Both the position numbers and the translations under genes were made by a program. From NCBI GenBank assembly GCA_016859345.1, contig CM029111.1:11342714-11406713 (forward strand): a stretch of DNA of 64,000 bases, read 5' to 3'. Within the stretch, counting starts at the first letter, position 1. Every line of letters begins with the position of its first letter. This document shows positions 39,840-52,949 of this stretch, one piece after another. The DNA is from Istiophorus platypterus (taxonomy: Eukaryota > Chordata > Actinopteri > Istiophoriformes > Istiophoridae). The notes under the pieces were generated by a model, which worked only from the letters and a program-made list of their open reading frames with translations, ran no database searches and had not been told where the DNA came from.

Positions 39840-42800
39840 TGTTGTATTGGTTTTGACCTTTTTTTTCTTGTTTTTTCTTACTTGTCTCTTATGAGTTCCC
39901 AAACTTTATGGAAATGCAACACTGGATTACTAGAATACTCTTTCAATTGTCAGTCTGTTGATTAAAGCCTATCAACTCTCTTTTTTAAAAATATGAATTA
40001 TCAAAGAGCAAAATTATTATAATACAATAAAAATGAAAGGAAAGAAGCAAAAGAAATATAGACAAGTAGTCCATTAACATAACATGACATGGCATGAGGT
40101 GATGTAACCAAACAAAAAAATTACATAAAATATTAAGAGTCAGTCATTTTTTTTCCTTTTATACTGAGAGAGACTGTGGTGATGTATTAATATGCAAAAC
40201 CTCTTTTCCTATTGCAGTTCATTTCTAAAGCTTTCATCCTACAAAAAAGTGAATAAATACATAAATAATAAAAGCAAAGCTATGGTGGTTGAGATGGGAA
40301 GGGTTTAATCCTGGTACATTCCTGAATATAAAGTAAAAAGCCTCTACTCCTCCTGATCCTTCTGACCCCCTCGTTGTCACCAGTTGGTACAGGCCACAGT
40401 GCCGTAGCCCACTATCCCTCTCCCCCGTCCCTAAGCTGCAGAGCTTCCTACAACTCTACTGAGCCTGTCTGGCTGAGAAAGCAAGACAGCGTGTGTTTGT
40501 GTGTGTGAGTGTGTGTGTGTCTGTGTGTGTGTGTCTATGTGTGCGTGTGTGTGTGTCTGTGTGTGAGACGGAGAGAGGCAGTTGAGATGAGAGTGTGAAG
40601 CAGTGATAGAGAAAACCTAGAGAGTACAGCAAAGGCAATCAGAAAGGGGGGGATATTAGCAAACACAGCAAACAGGCAGAGCTAAGTACAAGAAAGAGAG
40701 GAGGAAAGAATAGGGGAGGGAGAAATAGGGCGATGTGAGTCGAGTCTACTATCTTTGACAGTCCTGGTGCCAAAGTCAAGTGATGCATTGACTACATGAC
40801 CAGCCACTACACACGCCAGCATCCTGTCCTGGAGCCTTGACAGGAGGGGACAAGAAAAATCCACACACACTTTGTAAGGCAACACTCTCTTCGACCCATC
40901 CCTTACCCACTGGACCATGTCGTCTACTGGGTCAACCAACCACAGCAAGCGACTGGCATGTAAGTAGCCACCAGTGTAGAGAGAAAGTGGTACTGAGAAG
41001 GTTTGCAGTTCTGTACAGTACATTGTAACTTAATGTTATGTGCAGGAAAGTACTCTGCATTGTCACTGTAATTATCATCACACTTGATGTGCTCGTCTTC
41101 CGGTTCTTGGCAGTAATTTATAACATTAATTTCCAGAGCATAGTCTCTTCGGATTTTAATGGAAATTTTCAGCATGTCATGTGCAAGGGAGGCTTTAATT
41201 TAACACTGTGCAGGGGGAATAAATTCTTACTACTACTGGTTGAGCTCCATATTGACTCAAAACTCCTCATTCAGAGCCTCACAACAAAACAGTCTATTTC
41301 TTCAAGAGACCTGTTTAATAAAGCATTAGTTCTTTGATAAGATTACAGATCAGTACTGATTGTACTTTATGTTACATAGAGTATTTATAGTAGCTAGTGC
41401 ATTGCTGCTTCAGCTTTTTCCTCTATGCTTTTTCTTTCTTTAAGCTTTCTCCGAAAACTGTCCCCCAAGGATTAATTAAATTACTACCAATTACAAGTTA
41501 CTCATATTCAGTTAACCATTTGGAACCCTGGTCCAGCCCTGACCCCATACTCATTAGCAACTTCTTTGAAGATCTAATTGTCCAAAGTAATAATAACAGC
41601 CATAGGCCATCTCTTTTTAACCAAATTAGCCTGACGACCTTGATGGTGATGCAACTCTGTTGATCCAGATGAGGTTTGGGGAAGGGATGAACACTGCTTC
41701 CTAAAGTCCGACTAAACTAAAGGAAGAAACAGGGAAGAAATGTTAACTGCTACATGCTTGCCAGAGAAACATCGTCTTGCACTCTAACTGAACAAATGAC
41801 CCCCACGAGAGCAGTTTGTTGTCCTTAAGTATAGAGAGAAATGCTGCTACTTTTTCATGCTACTTGATGCTTTACTGAACAAGTTTTCTGTGCGGGGAGG
41901 GGGGGGGGGCATCATATGGTTGTTTGTTAATGTATACAGACTAGAGGCAGAGTACTACATGTAGTATGAGCTCTTTTGCAGACTACTGAAAGCCTTGTTG
42001 TTTTGATTGACCTTAATAGGGAGCAGTGGCCATGGCTGGAGGTCATCATTGCATTTAGCCCCGACTGAAGTGCCTTAATGGCTTGGGAATGGCCTGGGAA
42101 TACACAATCTGATCAGACACTCGGAGAGTAGGTAGCGCTGGGATCATTGGAATCTGAAGATGAGAGTGAACTAATGACATAGATGTAGGCTTCAAGATGG
42201 GGGGGTGGGGGGGTGGAGAAGATAAAAGAGTGATTAACCACACAAACGCATAAATAATGGGTTCATGCAGGTATTTATTTATCTTGGCTTCGGGTTGTGT
42301 TTCCTGTATCATATAGTATAATGGTGATGATGATATTGGTTGCAGTAGTAAGAGGCGGGGGATGGTATCAGAAATGACCAGTCTGGGTTTACTTTCTACT
42401 ACGTGGCTTTGTGTTTATTTGTGGGCATTGAGAAGAGTGGGGAAGCATGGCGGGGGAGGTGGCTGTTGTGGTGCAGTGATCTCACTCATAAATGATTTAT
42501 GCCTGATGGACTGCTGTGGCTACAAGGCCGGCAGAGGGGAGTGATCAGTTCAGTAAATAATAGCAGTAATAATACCTAAAAATGATGTGGCTGTGTACTG
42601 CTGGGAGCTGGGTGAAACCATCATCAGCCCTGGGGGGGAAGGGGGTGTAGGAGGTAGAGAGGAAGAGGAGGGGTGGAGTTTGAGATAGATGGGCTGTCAA
42701 AGGTAACTGTCCATGCAGCACAACTGCCTTACTAGCTCCATCTCACACACACGAACACCCAGTCTTTTTCTGTTCACTGAAAACAGAAAGATGATCATGG

Positions 42801-43640
42801 GATTTCTTTCCACTTGCCACGAGGGGATTGAATGCTACACCATGTGACTCTCTGGTTCAATTGGAACATTTGGTCCCTGCTTTCAGTGCAGTCCTCAGGA
42901 CTCTTGATGTATGACTGCAACATTAAAATGACACAGGCAGGTGATGACGCATGTATCCGTAGCTGAATATTTTCATCACAGAAACGGTACCAGTAAGGTA
43001 GCCAGAAAGACGACAATAGAGAGAAAGAAATGCACATTGCACGCTTGGTCTGACTAAAACATCCTGGCCAGAGGGATGTGTAATTTGTCATACTTGAAAG
43101 GGAATATAAAGACTAGCAGTGTATGTTATCAGGGGAGGATCACTGGGAGCGGGAAAAGGATCAGACCCTGGAAGAATAACTAGAAGGATGAAAAATATCA
43201 TGTGCTTTGGCTAAACCATCACCTCTGGCCTTGGACCGCCCACTCCCCACCCCCTCAGACACTGCCTTTACATCCTGTGTTTGATTCCTAGACATAATGA
43301 AATGCTGACAATGTGATCAATGCAAGAGTGAGCATTTCTAAAAGAGGGAGAATCAGGATTGTCGAGAAAATGCGGTCCACAAAGAGGATTAAGGAAAAAA
43401 GAAGAGTTTCCTTGCGGCGTTAAAGCCAATGAAATTCATCTCTATCGTGTGTGTGTGTGTGTGTTTGCCACAACACTTATCAAACGCAGAGAAAATGTAT
43501 GGCATCAGTGCACCCTTGTACTTGTCAGTATGAGGCTTAGCTGAGGCAGGCAGACGCAGTTAGGCTTTGCCTCAAATCACTGACATTACGGTTACGTTAT
43601 ACCGGGAATAATGCACAGCAGGCTCAAGTTGCATAACACC
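39840..43640. other. Non-coding sequence with short GT and G-runs
   Basis: No coding exon found. It includes imperfect GT repeats at about 40490-40565, a run of about a dozen G at 41898-41910, and GGGGGGGTGGGGGGGTGG near 42199-42216. An open frame of 113 codons on the minus strand at 40682-41023 has no features I recognise. Confidence 0.4.
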
Positions 43641-43642
43641 CC

Positions 43643-43721
43643 GTTTCTTTCTTTCTTCCTTCCTTCCTTCCTTCCTTCCTTCCTTCCTTCCTTCCTTCCT
43701 TCCTTCCTTCCTTCCTTCTTC

Positions 43722-43792
<71 letters not shown>

Positions 43793-43793
43793 T
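43643..43793. repeat. Compound (TTCC)n-(TTTC)n microsatellite
   Basis: A few TTTC units, then about 16 TTCC units, then about 17 TTTC units, all on one strand. The repeated serine/phenylalanine/leucine and glutamate/arginine/lysine frames are by-products. Confidence 0.97.
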
Positions 43794-43799
43794 GCTTCT

Positions 43800-46700
43800 T
43801 ACAAAGTTAGCCAACATCCTCCATGTATGCATGTGTATACACTACAATCAAGGCATTAAGCTGCGTAGTCATGCACTACAATGCAAAAGGAGTCCCGTGT
43901 TGTAGGGTGCGCATTTGAAGGATTGTACTGGCTTTATATAACAGTAAGCCCTAGGTAATTATGGTCCAGTGTGGGCCGAGATGGGGCATGGATTTCTGGG
44001 TAGGAGGCATAGGACCTGTCACAAATCACAAGTGACATGGAATTTCAGCAGGGCAACTCTCAAAATACTGTAATGCTTAACTCGGTTAGTGGCCTACAAC
44101 ATATTTCTTTCTATCACCATGGAGACTGAAGTCATCCCTCTTCAAATAGTGGCATCAGATGAACAAAGCAACAATGTTGTAATAGTATTTTTTTGCTCCC
44201 GTGCAGAGGCCACACCCTCTTTTGAATTTGTTATCCCAAAACTGTCAAGGCAAGTCAAGGCAGCTTTCCTTTAAAAAAAAACTCATTTGCCAGGAAATAT
44301 TTCTAAATTTCCTGCTCAGAGTAAACAACTTCTTTCCAACTTTAGGAGTCTGACAGTGATGTTCAAAGACAAGTTTGTGCAAACAGTTAGTGATAAAATA
44401 GTCCTGGAGTTAAACTGGCAACCCGTTCAGTTCTTGGGCTGCTGCTTTCCCATTATCTAGGCTATGAACCACAGGTCACATGGAATAGATTTATTGTAGG
44501 TGGGTCAGCGAAGAGAGAACAGCTGTGATGGCTGACTGCTGCTTTGTTAGGGAAGTGTTGGCCTCAGGATATCAAGAGACAGCTTATAAAAAAGATGAGG
44601 AAGGAAAAAAGCAAGAGAGAGGATAGGACAGAAGAGGACAGGACAAGGCCTTGAATCTATTGGTTTCACTGTTATTCACCAGATGTAGGTTATGTCTACG
44701 ACTACCAATACTGCACTAAAGCACATCATGGTCTTGTTAAGACCACCAATGGTTAACAAAAATAATATTAGCTGAAAAGAAAGCCAGAATTAATAACTCA
44801 GTACAACTGATGTGTGCAAAAACTGGTTCTGGCAGTGTCTTACATCTCGACCACATTTTGCTGATGATTACCAAGTGTTGTTACCCTTAAAACTGCATTC
44901 TGCAGTCTCAGTTTAGGGGCCACTCTTGAAAGGTTACAGGTGCATGCAGCCTATGAAAGTGTTCTTTGGTGGACTGCAGTCTGTAGCAGTAACCTGTATT
45001 TTCTCCTAAGACTAGGATATCCCCTGATGTTTTACCATTGCACCATTGCAAGGTCTGACTCTTTTTTTTTTTACCGTAACATTAGCGCCAACCTTTGACA
45101 ATATCCATTCTTTTGCCATTCCACCTTAGGGGATCTGCGGCTGGCTCTGGCATCATGGCGTGTCATAGCTGACTTTTGTTCAACTGAAGTTGGGTAAAAT
45201 TTGGCCAATAGAAACAGTCAGTTACAGTTGCAACTGTAACTGTACAGTTGCTTTTTCTGGGTCGAGTGCATAACCTGTACCCCCATAAAATAATGTACTT
45301 AATGAAACACCCCTTGCATTTGGAAACCTGCTGCACAAAGTTTTAGTTAGGCAACCTCTATTTTAGGACAGGATTAAACAATTTATGCCACAATTTTTCA
45401 TTTTCCCACAATATGTATTTGGTCCTTTGGGCTATCTCTGTTAGAAATGAACTTATGTACAAGTAAAGAGTGAATAACTTAAGACTCAAAATTGAAAATG
45501 GAAGAAATACTTTCTTTTAATGAGCCAAACAGCAATGTACAAATCACTGGTGGTCAATGACTCCTGTCAAAGCAAGGGATTCCCCTTAGGAGGCTATGAA
45601 CACCATCTGGGTTTTCACAGAGTATGGTAGTAAACTAACTGAAGCCAGTTTGCATGGAGACCTCCTACATGTCTTCCACAGCAGGGTGGTAGAAAACTCA
45701 GAGGTTATCTGGATGAATCAGCCTTTTACATACATGGTTTTTCTCCCACGCAGGAGCAGACAGATGGAGATGTGCAGCTAAGCCTGTGTGTAGGTTGGAC
45801 AGTAAAATAGTAGTGAAACATGATTTTTAGATGAAGAGAGAGAGAAAACGAAGGAGAGAGAGAGACAAACTCAGAGAGACAGGGAGAGACCCCCATACAG
45901 CCACGAGGCGAAACTGTGGTTTACATAAGCTGTGTCATTTCATCATCATTTTCAGATGCCTCATCATTGCTGTAACAGTCTGTAGTAACTGTTTTTTTCA
46001 ACTCAAGCGTCCCACTGCTGTAAAAAAATGAAGAAAACTGAGTGTACATGGACAATAGGAGGAGGCATAAACATGGATGGTCGAAGTCATTGGTCTCATG
46101 AGTAAATGGCTGAGGCGGTTAGGTGTCATATAGGCAGGAGTCGATCGATTCCGTTTACTATTGTTGACTATTACAGGTGTGTATTTAGTATAAAGATACA
46201 CACACAGGCTAGAAATTGAAAGCAACCCCCCTCCCCCCAAAACATTGAAGCGTTAGCTGTCGGGTGTAAGGCTGCATTCAGACTAACATTTGCCTATGCG
46301 TGAAAAAAAACCACAGTGCCCTCTTTAATTTGAGTCAGGACAGTCCGGTGACATGGTGCCGGTCTTCCCGTAAAAAGCTGAAACTGGCTTCGCTTTTTTT
46401 CCAGGCCCAGCACATCGTCTGGCAAGATGTTGCTGTGGCCAATCAGATGCACGCAAACAAACTTTCCTGCTAGAATACTTTTACTTTGCGATCATTGTGA
46501 CGAAAGATGAAATGACTGCCGCCATTCTAACTTTCTGGAGCCGTAAAATCGTGTTTCAAAGATTCATGAACTTCTTTGCACCATTTCGGAATCTGATAAG
46601 CCTTTAAAGGCTTAAATCTGTTATTTGGCCAAACCATGCTTGCCACTCATTTATATAGGTTTTTCATCCACAGTAATTTGTTACTCCTTTTGTCTGTAGC

Positions 46701-48940
46701 ATTGAATGAAAATCTACAGAGCGCAGCAGTGTGTGCAGTAAGGTATTTATAAAACATAATGTTGGGGTACAGCAACGGCTTGTAGGGCAGTTATAGGAAT
46801 TACTTGGACATGGTAATTGGCTATACCTCATACAGTCCACATTCAATGTGATAGATTTTACTACAATAAGAGCAGGAATAAACGAAGCAAAATCTTTTTG
46901 ACCCAATATGTTCCACTACATCCAGCTTCTCTAGGTAGATGTATTAGTGACATTTGAGCTGTTTACAATCATATCTGGATAATGGTTTATATTTAACAAC
47001 AGTGTAAGTCTTCTGTAATTGAGTGTGTTCCCAGTTAATTTACCAACCACTGAAATATCAGTCAGAGAGACTGTGAGCTGCAGAGTAGCCTCCTGCCTCC
47101 ACACACAGCTTGAATGACAGAACAAAAGGGCCGCCATTAGTGCTTGACAGTGGACATACACATCTCCAGGGCTGTGGGAGAGAGACTGATAGATCGACTA
47201 GCTGGGTCTCCAGAAGTGGAGCTGACTGAAGAGGAGGGCTGGGTGACAGGGATGTGCCACTGTGTTTGTTTTCAAACAGGAAGAAAACAGCAGGCAAAAG
47301 GTCTGCATGTAGACGCAGTGAAGTGAATGCTGTTACTGTGCATAGTGGATCCACCTGCTGGCTTCATGTAAACATGTTAGTCATGAAAGATTGTAACACG
47401 TTACATGCACTGGGTGACAAAATGATCATAAACGAAACATCAAGGAGGGAGGTTTATGCGCACACACAATCGAGAAAGCGTAAGCAGACATAGTTTATGT
47501 GAACATGTTCACATTTATAGATTCATCCATACACGTGCACAAAAAACAGCCTTTAAAACACTGTGGTGACATGAGTCAAATTGTCAGCTCACGGAGCCCT
47601 GTGGGAGAAGGCACAGTGTGTGCTGAGGATGCAGTGCGATTACACAACCACTGTTGGGTCGGCCTGGCAGGGGTCAAATCTGGAGGTATATCTAAGGACA
47701 GATGCTCACTTGATTTCATGTCTTTGTTGTCACACACTGAAATAAATGTATAGTATATAATATATAGTATATCTTGTATATCATTAATAATATATGATAT
47801 ATATTATATGGTAATTTAAAAAAGAACCCAGTCATGAAAGACGCAGCTATCTTGGCAATCTTCAGAGATTTGCAAGGTTTGCAATGTGAGTCCAAAAACA
47901 CCAGGAAAAGAGTAACTGCGACTAACTCTTGACGGGACACCCACTGATTTGGCATGTTAACCAATTACTCTCAAAACATCCATGTATAAGAGAGACTATA
48001 AATTGCGCTTTGTCTAATAAACTACGCTGATAGTCTAACATACCTTGCTTACTGTAATGTAAGATTTGCATTTGGGAGCGTGGTTGCAATCAAAACCAAA
48101 GGATTGAAATAAGGAAGAGCAAAAGCTATGTTTTGGGCACATTCTAACATATTAGTTGCAGAAAGTATTGCATTTTGTTAACCCCTTATTCACTGCTATT
48201 AGTTTCAAATGGCATTCGAATCTGATCATGTCCAGAAGAAGTCAGACAGGCAAAAGAAAAGAGAAGGGTAAAGAAAACAAGACATATTGAGATGAACAGC
48301 AGCAGATTACTAAAAACAACTATGACAGTGGGATGAGAGTCTCTATATTAGAATTTATATGCTAGTACAAATTAATGTAATGTCATTGAGTGAGATCTGG
48401 GCTTTAATGTTTTATTAAATAGCATTTTGAAAAAAAAAACATAGCTGCTATTTTGGCGTTATTTTTTATTTTAGAAAAATATCTTGTTTTGAGAGCAACT
48501 TATCGAACTCTGACAACATCATAACAATCATAACATCATGACAGTTGAAAGCTCACAGTTTGTTAGGGCTTATCTGCTCTATGCTACTGAACAGGTTTGG
48601 CAATTGTGAAGTAAAAACCTGCAGATGATTGGACTTTTCCCATTCAAAAATTCAAATAACAACGGCTTCCACACAGAACATCAACTTGTGTTTTAACAAC
48701 CAAATTAATATTTGGCAGCTTTGGCAGAATTTTCACTCATCTACAGATTTTTTGTAGATTTGATGACTTTATTTGTTTTAGATAATGGAGAGATGACAGG
48801 AAATGAAGGGGAGAGAGATGTGCTATGGCTTACTACAGGCCCCCGGCCAGACACATACCAGCCATTATGTGTTTCATGGTTGGTGTTTGATCTCTGCCCC
48901 ATTTTCTCTTAAACCTAGAGATTAAAATCTTACAACTCAG
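43800..48940. other. Non-coding sequence upstream of the dysbindin-domain gene
   Basis: No exon can be supported. The first coding exon of the gene at 49293 would have to end in phase 1 somewhere here or further left; I could not identify it. Sequence near 46260-46450 has the look of a repeat but I cannot name it. Confidence 0.35.
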
Positions 48941-48989
48941 TATCAACGAAGCCTGTGCATGGTCCTTCTTTTTTGGTTTCCTTTGCACT

Positions 48990-49065
48990 TTATACTTGAT
49001 GTTAAGCACTGAATTGCCTTGTTGCTAAAATGTGCTATATGAATAAACTTGCCATGCCTTGCTGT
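48990..49065 (+). repeat. LINE/SINE-type 3' tail
   Basis: TTAAGCACTGAATTGCCTTG followed by GTGCTATATGAATAAACTTG and a GCCATGCC-type end. This is the form of 3' ends of common fish retroposons, in which a GTGCTATATAAATAAA box precedes a short direct repeat. Confidence 0.6.
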
Positions 49066-49292
49066 TCCTCATGCGTCAGTTAGAGCGAAACAGATCATTC
49101 TTAGTCTATGTTATATTAAAAGAGAGCTGATTTTTGCATTTGAAAAAAAGACCACACCTCACACACCTGGCCTTTTGTTTTGTTTTGTTTTGTTTTTTTA
49201 AATACTGTATTTTGAAATGCGATAATACAATAGAGACAGTTGAAGTTTATGTTTTTATATCATTTTTGTGTGCATGTTGTTTTGTTGGTCAG

Positions 49293-50673
49293 CGGAGACA
49301 GACAACTCTCAGAGGTTGTTAGACAATGATTCGTCCCAGCACCTGAAGATGAAGGAGAGACAGCGCTTCTTTGAAGAGGTCTACCAGCAGGATATAGACA
49401 ACTACTTGCCCTCTGCTCACTTGCAGATCGACTGCAAGAAACGTGAGTGACTGTCTCCATACAAGGCATTTCCTCTGACTCCCTATAATTAAATTAAAAA
49501 ATTTGGTTGGTGTAAAATGTTTACTGATTGCTGTTTATTATATATATGTATTTGTATTTTTTTGTATTTGTAGTTTTATTTTTAAATGATACTTTTTATG
49601 CTGCTCTGCCCATATTTTCAGCTCCCATGGGAAGTATCTCGTCTATGGAAGTGAATGTGGACGTCCTAGAGCAGATGGACCTGATGGACATATCGGACCA
49701 GGAGGCCCTGGATGTGTTTCTCAACTCAGGCTCTGGTTCAGATGAGGGAGTGCTGGCATCTCCACTGCCAGGTGCACGGTTTGCCTCAAGCAACAATTAC
49801 TTTTATATGCAGAGCTATTATCCACAGCAGGAATTTTTATCATCTATTATCTATTATCCACTTTTATCATTTTTATCATTTAAGATTAACAGAGTTACTT
49901 ACTGAACTGATCAAGCTTGCCGTGTAAAACCAGTTTTTCGGAACTGGTGTTCTTCTAGTGATCTGTTTCCATTTAGCAAAAAATATTTGAGGTTTAAAAC
50001 TGTTGTTGGTTGCGCCAATACAGAAATACCCAGACTGCTTATGAAAAGAATTGGTTTTCCCACGGGTTGAGAATTTATTTTAGGTTTACCAAAACTGCTA
50101 AATAGTACTGCAGCTTATTAGAAAAATCGAATGTTTAATACACTAGGACATAGATTCCCCTATTTCAGCACACTTTCCCTGTGAAAACACTTTTCTGAAA
50201 TTAGATTTTGAAACAAAATGTAATCCTTTTGTTGAGTGTTTTAGAATCTCCATTGTTTGCATGCGCTACCCATATACATTTTATACATGGTAAATTGAAT
50301 AATGCAGGTGCACCCTACTGAAACTATCAGCATTGACAGCATTGGTACCGACATGTTCTAACAGCTTCTGCTTACAGATTGTGAAGACGAAGATGAAGAT
50401 GAGGAAGATGAAGATGCAGAGGTTGTCTACAGGGAGAGGGTGCCTTTGAAACAGCAAAATGAGGTTTGCCGCAGCTCTAAGTCTCGCATGTCCTCTACAT
50501 CATCTGGTTCTAGTGATACCAGCGGGGCTGGTGTCGACACGCCTGTGATCCAGTCAGATGATGAAGAAGTCCATGCTGACACTCTGCTGCTGACCTCTGT
50601 TCCCCAAACCAGGGAGGAAGAAACAGAAGAGGAGGATGAGGAGGAAAGATGCCTTGCAACTAAATCCTCATAA
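49293..50673 (+). CDS. dbndd2: Dysbindin-domain protein, probably DBNDD2 (5' exon missing)
   Basis: Three coding exons are clear: 49293-49442, 49622-49771 and 50378-50673, all with phase 1 junctions and GT-AG borders, ending in a stop at 50671-50673. The product reads KMKERQRFFEEVYQQDID, then PPMGSISSMEVNVD, EQMDLMDISDQEALDVF, an acidic run and TPVIQSDDEE before the end. This is the dysbindin domain. The PP.GSISS and DTP..QSD features and the lack of an upstream coiled coil favour DBNDD2, a protein reported to bind casein kinase 1, while the EQMDLMDISDQEALDVFLNSG match is just as good for DTNBP1. The first exon enters in phase 1 and was not found, so the listed start is an exon edge, not a start codon. 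Confidence 0.78.
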
Positions 50674-51680
50674 AACCCGGGTTTTACTCTGTAGGGATAC
50701 ACAGAGATTCAGAGAAGTCTGAGATCTTCCTCTCTCTCTTTTTTTCTTTTGGGGAGAATCCCAGCATGGTTGATCTGGCTGTGATTTGCTGTGTCTTTTT
50801 AATGTTTTCCTGAGTACCTTTGATTTTTTGTTAGAACTTGAAAACCTACTCTATTTTTCCCAGTATCTGCTAGAAATTTGTTTGTTGAAATTCTTTGGAA
50901 CAGTGTCCTGATATTTTATGCATATATGAGTCATAACCTTCCTGTGCCCTAACATGTTTTGGCTTGGATGAAATAACTGTCAACTGAGGTTTTGTTCCTC
51001 TTAATGGCGGAGGGAAAAGTTCCCACTGGCCTATTTCACGATTTGAAGGTACAGGTGTCAAACAGTCATTTGAAAAAGGGCTTTGTAGTGAGCATTAAGA
51101 ACATTAAGACTTCAAACTGACGGCTCTTGACAGTGTGGCTTAAATGGCAAACTGTACAGGGTCCATGCATCATCATTCTGTGTTTTTAGGAAGCAGAAAT
51201 GAGGCACAGTGAGAAAAACCCAGCACATAGTTTAATTTTTCGATCAATGGTATCATAAATCGATTGCAACGCATGAGCTATGTACAGTATCATGAATGGA
51301 ACTTTGTCAGCGCATGTCATTTTGCTCTTGTCAGTGACTATATGTTTTCATTTCTGTAAGAACAAAGTGGTTTATTGCTGCACTATGCAGGTGATGCCTG
51401 TACCTATAACCATGTGTATTCCTCTCATCCATGTGACATGTGAATTTGGATATATGTAAATGATCACGTGAAGAGTGAGGGTCTGTTTGTTTATGCGCAG
51501 TGTACAATAAGTGTGTAGGTTTGTGTGGATGTGTCAGTAAATGGATGTGTGCGCGTGAGGATGTGTATCATCAACATTACAAAACAAACTTTTTTAAGTG
51601 TGAATCATGATGTGTATCTCTTGCCCATTTGAACATCTTACTATGAACTAAATAAAAAAAAGAAAAAAAGCTGAATTTAC
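50674..51680 (+). other. 3' untranslated region of the dysbindin-domain gene
   Basis: About 1 kb of non-coding sequence ends at an AATAAA at 51651-51656 followed by an A-rich stretch. Confidence 0.6.
51651..51656 (+). terminator. AATAAA poly(A) signal of the dysbindin-domain gene
   Basis: Canonical hexamer about 980 bases past the stop codon. Confidence 0.6.
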
Positions 51681-52269
51681 TGTACATTAACCTGTGCTGT
51701 CTGTCTTTCACCTACTAGTTCTTGGTTTCTGTTTCAGTTTTTCTCACACTGCCATGTGTCTGCTGTTGCCACCCTTGCAGACATGAAGATGGCTCTCGTT
51801 ACGTTTTTTCTAAACCTTTTTCTGACTGAGTAGTCAGTAATCAAACGTAAGGAATAAAGGAATGTTAACCATGTTAGAAACACATTTTACAGCGCTAAAG
51901 AGGTCTGCATACTTTATGTTTAAAGGGTAGGCTCACATTTTTCAAGTCTATCTTAAAAGATTACTCACATGATCAAATGTACATTTTGACATGATGTAAT
52001 AATTTCTTGATGTGAAGAGGGAATATCGTGCTAGAAAGACAGTAATTTTTGATTAAACCATAAAGGGAAACACATATTTTTGCACAGAACAGTCACTATG
52101 GAGTTTGTTCCCAGTCACTGAAATCACTTTAAGTTAGTCCCTATTTAGGGCCAATACAAACAGGAGGAATATTAATGTCAGCAAATCTTGTATCAGCATT
52201 CATATGGGCACCTGACTGTTTTTTTTAAGACTAAATACAGAATATTTGACCACAATACACCAATCTTAG

Positions 52270-52945
52270 CTTCCCATCCCTATCCATCTCAGATCAGACT
52301 TTAAGTGCTGTTAATGAAATATAAAATCATAAACGGGCAGGTCCTGTCATACCTGTCCGATTTTCTTATTTCCTTATTCCATCAAGTGCTCTGTGTTTTC
52401 ATATTACAGGATTACTGTCTCTCCTTGGCGTTAAAAAGAAGAGGTCCGCATGGCTACAGGGCCTTTTCCTATTGGGCCCACCTCCTCTGGAACAATCTCT
52501 GTACTGACGTCAGACTTTCTGACTCCATGGAGGCCCTCAAATCCAACCTTAACTCTTCATCAGCACCTTAGTCTTTTATTATTTCAGGGTTTGCACCTGT
52601 TAGCATTCACCCCGTCAGTCTCAGTGTCAGTGGAATTACTGAAAACGTGTTTATACAGTATAGTCCAATTTGTCCTGCCAACAAGATAATTTTAAACCTT
52701 CTGTAACCCACTGTCTATCTCAAACTTTGCTTGCTCCCTCAAACACAAGAGCTTCCAGGATGTGTGTGTGTGTGTGTGTGTGTGTGTGTCTCTCTCTCTA
52801 TCTCTTCTCCTTCCTGCCCCCAAGTGTTGGGTCTCTGTAAATAACAATCTAAATATTACATTCTAGACCTTTTCTATATGGAAAGTGCCCTGAGATAACA
52901 TCTGTTATGATTTGGCGCTATATAAATAAAACTGACATATTTTCA
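52270..52945 (+). mobile_element. LINE fragment: reverse-transcriptase C-terminus and 3' tail
   Basis: Translation around 52430-52560 gives a GYRAFSYWAHLLWNNLCTDVR-type segment, with S..S-EALKS-L following. This matches the C-terminal part of many fish non-LTR retrotransposon reverse transcriptases (RAFS..AP.LWN.LP..VR). The 3' end carries ATTTGGCGCTATATAAATAA at about 52910-52930, a typical fish LINE tail. A (GT)n run interrupts it at 52759-52789. It is truncated at the 5' side and inactive. Confidence 0.7.
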
Positions 52946-52949
52946 CTTG

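Noticed and set aside
40682..41023. 113-codon minus-strand open frame, not low in complexity
   Set aside because: No recognisable domain, splice-site pattern or neighbouring exons; most likely chance, though it is the least repeat-like open frame in the gap.
43572..43832. Lys/Glu/Arg-rich frame on the minus strand and Ser/Phe-rich frame on the plus strand
   Set aside because: Both are translations of the TTCC/TTTC microsatellite.
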